Assembly (NCBI GenBank): GCA_964353405.1
Contig: CAYGWJ010000122.1
Coordinates: 1-6,645 of the forward strand
Direction of reading: 5' to 3'
Source: JBGLNJ01 sp964353405
GTDB lineage: Bacteria; Chloroflexota; Anaerolineae; Fen-1058
DNA length: 6,645 nucleotides
Shown: positions 5,505 to 6,645 of the stretch, piece after piece
Layout: the number at the start of each line of letters is the position of its first letter
How positions within the stretch are numbered: the first letter of the stretch is position 1
Program-made: the position numbers and the translations under genes
The notes under the pieces: generated by a model
Databases searched by the model: none
What the model was told of the DNA's origin: nothing
Seen by the model: only the letters and a program-made list of their open reading frames with translations

Positions 5505-6167
5505 TTACTCTTTTTTCCAGATGATGGAACAGCGCCACAGTAAATGCCTCGTCACGCTTGCTCCGGGCAGAATATCCGCGCACGTCTTGCGTATCTCGGT
5601 CAGCGTCAGATACGAGTCGTGCCGGCCATGCTCGTCCCAGGCCGCTCGCACCTCGGCAGATTCTCTCAAGCGGCCACGTTTGACGAGCCTGAACACAACG
5701 TCCACCGGCAACGCCAACGCGCTCACCAGTAGATCGAACAAGCCTGCTCCCTGGAACAAGTCAAGGATCAGCAGAGCGCCGCCGGTGTTGAGAGAACGTT
5801 TCATGTTGACGAGTGTCTGCCTCAACGGCAAATGATGCAGGGTGGCAATAGACGCGATGCAATCGAACCGCTCCGCCGGAAATTGCCATGCCATCACATC
5901 GGCCACTCGAAAGTCAATATTCGTGTAGGGCCTGGAGCGCGCCTGAGCGACCCGAATCATTTGCGGCGACAGGTCAAGCGCCATCACCCGACTAGATCGC
6001 TGTGCCAGCAGCCGCGAAAACGAGCCGGCGCCGCAACCGATATCGAGCGCTTCAGCACACGGTGACGGTACGTGCTTCAGCAGGAAGCCGTGATAGTGGT
6101 TGTTGTGATTCCATTCATCGGTTGAGAGCAAGGCGATCCGATCAAAGTCGGCTTGAATCTCGGACAT
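5505..6167 (-). CDS. Class I SAM-dependent methyltransferase
   Basis: The product is 220 residues from the ATG at 6167. Motif I is ALDIGCGAGSFSRLL (40-54), with Asp65 at the end of strand 2 (ALDLSP). The adenine-binding region is FRVADVMAW (86-94), motif II is FDCIASIATLHHLP (101-114) and motif III is LNTGGALLILDLF (126-138). A hydrophobic segment at about 142-162 follows the core and may be an amphipathic or substrate-binding helix. The SAM-binding fold is complete, unlike the broken enzyme at 215-673. The methyl acceptor is unknown; the layout resembles methyltransferase domain 11/25 enzymes acting on small molecules. The start is uncertain: 6167 (MSEIQADFDR) fits the usual domain length, but the ATG at 6200 overlaps the preceding stop as TGATG and would add 11 residues. 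Neither has a strong ribosome-binding site. Confidence 0.88.
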   Translation of the reverse strand: MSEIQADFDRIALLSTDEWNHNNHYHGFLLKHVPSPCAEALDIGCGAGSFSRLLAQRSSRVMALDLSPQMIRVAQARSRPYTNIDFRVADVMAWQFPAERFDCIASIATLHHLPLRQTLVNMKRSLNTGGALLILDLFQGAGLFDLLVSALALPVDVVFRLVKRGRLRESAEVRAAWDEHGRHDSYLTLTEIRKTCADILPGASVTRHLLWRCSIIWKKE

Positions 6168-6199
6168 GGATTTTGCCGTCGGAATTGTCCCGCCTGTCA

Positions 6200-6645
6200 T
6201 CAATAAAACGTGGTGCGAAAAACTGGCTGGAACAGTTCTTTGTGATGTGCACAGACAGGATCTACCGGACAGCGCAAGCACTCCGGCTCTGTCATCTCAG
6301 GGCAGCGTAGGCGCGCGCCGAAAAAGAACCAATCCACTGCGCCCATGCTTCGGCCCGATTCATTTTGCACATGTTGGATCGCTCGATACGCCGCCGAGCG
6401 GATGGCCCATTCATCTTCTGCTACCAATTCTTCGCGCCTGATCACGCGTTCGCGGAGTGCGGCGCCGTGAATCTCAATCAGGCCAATGCGTAGACAAGAC
6501 CGCATGAGAATGCGGTAAAAGTCAAGAGGCAGTTTTGAGGGAGTTCACGAGTTGGCGTGAGGCACGATGAAACGGCCAGCCTGATCGGAGTGTGAATCAG
6601 GGGCGAAGCAGATCGAGGCTGACCCGAGCGATCAGCCCAATCGTG
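6200..6645 (-). pseudogene. Broken gene with C-terminal four-cysteine (Fe-S type) motif
   Basis: Positions 6505-6200 encode an open 101-residue stretch from an ATG. It ends with Cys68, Cys76, Cys79 and Cys85 (C-X7-C-X2-C-X5-C) and the tail FQPVFRTTFY. Coding-like sequence continues upstream. LPLDFYRIL precedes the ATG in frame (6532-6506). Above that the coding frame shifts by one base at an AAAA run (6533-6536) and reads FTLRSGWPFHRASRQLVNSL. An in-frame TGA (6597-6599) then separates it from IARVSLDLLRP, which runs off the window. So the gene carries a nonsense codon and a frameshift, and its N-terminus is outside. The cysteine spacing resembles the [4Fe-4S] loop of endonuclease III/MutY-type glycosylases (usually C-X6-C-X2-C-X5-C), but no HhH-GPD region is visible, so the function stays open. 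If the two lesions were sequencing errors the gene would be intact. Confidence 0.6.

Noticed and set aside
6201..6281. Longer methyltransferase start at the GTG at 6281
   Set aside because: It would overlap the conserved four-cysteine region of the upstream gene in another frame and add a leader unlike methyltransferases.
6597..6599. TGA as a selenocysteine or recoded tryptophan codon
   Set aside because: No SECIS-like hairpin is apparent just after it, the frame breaks again 60 bp later, and TGA ends intact genes in this window (for example at 687-689 and 3244-3246), so decay is simpler.

Overview
The window reads as a chromosomal stretch of a moderately GC-rich, free-living bacterium. The mix of DUF2804, DUF169, a retinol-dehydrogenase-like SDR and a small zinc-ribbon membrane protein ending in an 'RLIExER...WERDxR' tail suggests Chloroflexota (Anaerolineae-like). 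This is an inference from gene content: no rRNA, tRNA or other phylogenetic marker is present. There are no phage, transposase or CRISPR signals.

Layout. Positions 1-120 hold a non-coding repeat: two diverged units 64 bp apart, each with a hairpin core. A minus-strand cluster follows, read from 2549 down to 215: a DUF2804 protein, an alpha/beta hydrolase and a short SAM-methyltransferase-like protein. The genes are 13-21 bp apart, each has a visible ribosome-binding site, and they are very probably one operon. The methyltransferase has lost the middle of its fold through an in-frame internal deletion. Positions 2550-2760 form a divergent control region with a good sigma70-type promoter to the right (TTGACA-16 bp-TACAAT) and an extended -10 promoter to the left. 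The right-hand plus-strand cluster (2761-4424) encodes a zinc-ribbon two-TM protein, a three-TM small protein of unknown function, and a DUF169 protein.

The DUF169 gene converges on a minus-strand SDR oxidoreductase (4437-5300) with only 12 bp between them. Upstream of the SDR on the same strand are a C-terminal scrap of a membrane protein (about 5336-5503), a complete class I SAM methyltransferase (5505-6167, possibly from 6200), and a broken gene (6200 to the window edge). The broken gene's surviving C-terminus carries a C-X7-C-X2-C-X5-C iron-sulfur-type motif.

No pathway can be named with confidence: the genes are mostly accessory enzymes and conserved unknowns. The clearest theme is erosion. 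In 6.6 kb there is one internally deleted enzyme, one membrane-protein stump and one gene with a nonsense codon plus a frameshift, all on the minus strand and next to intact genes. I found no convincing new multi-gene system.
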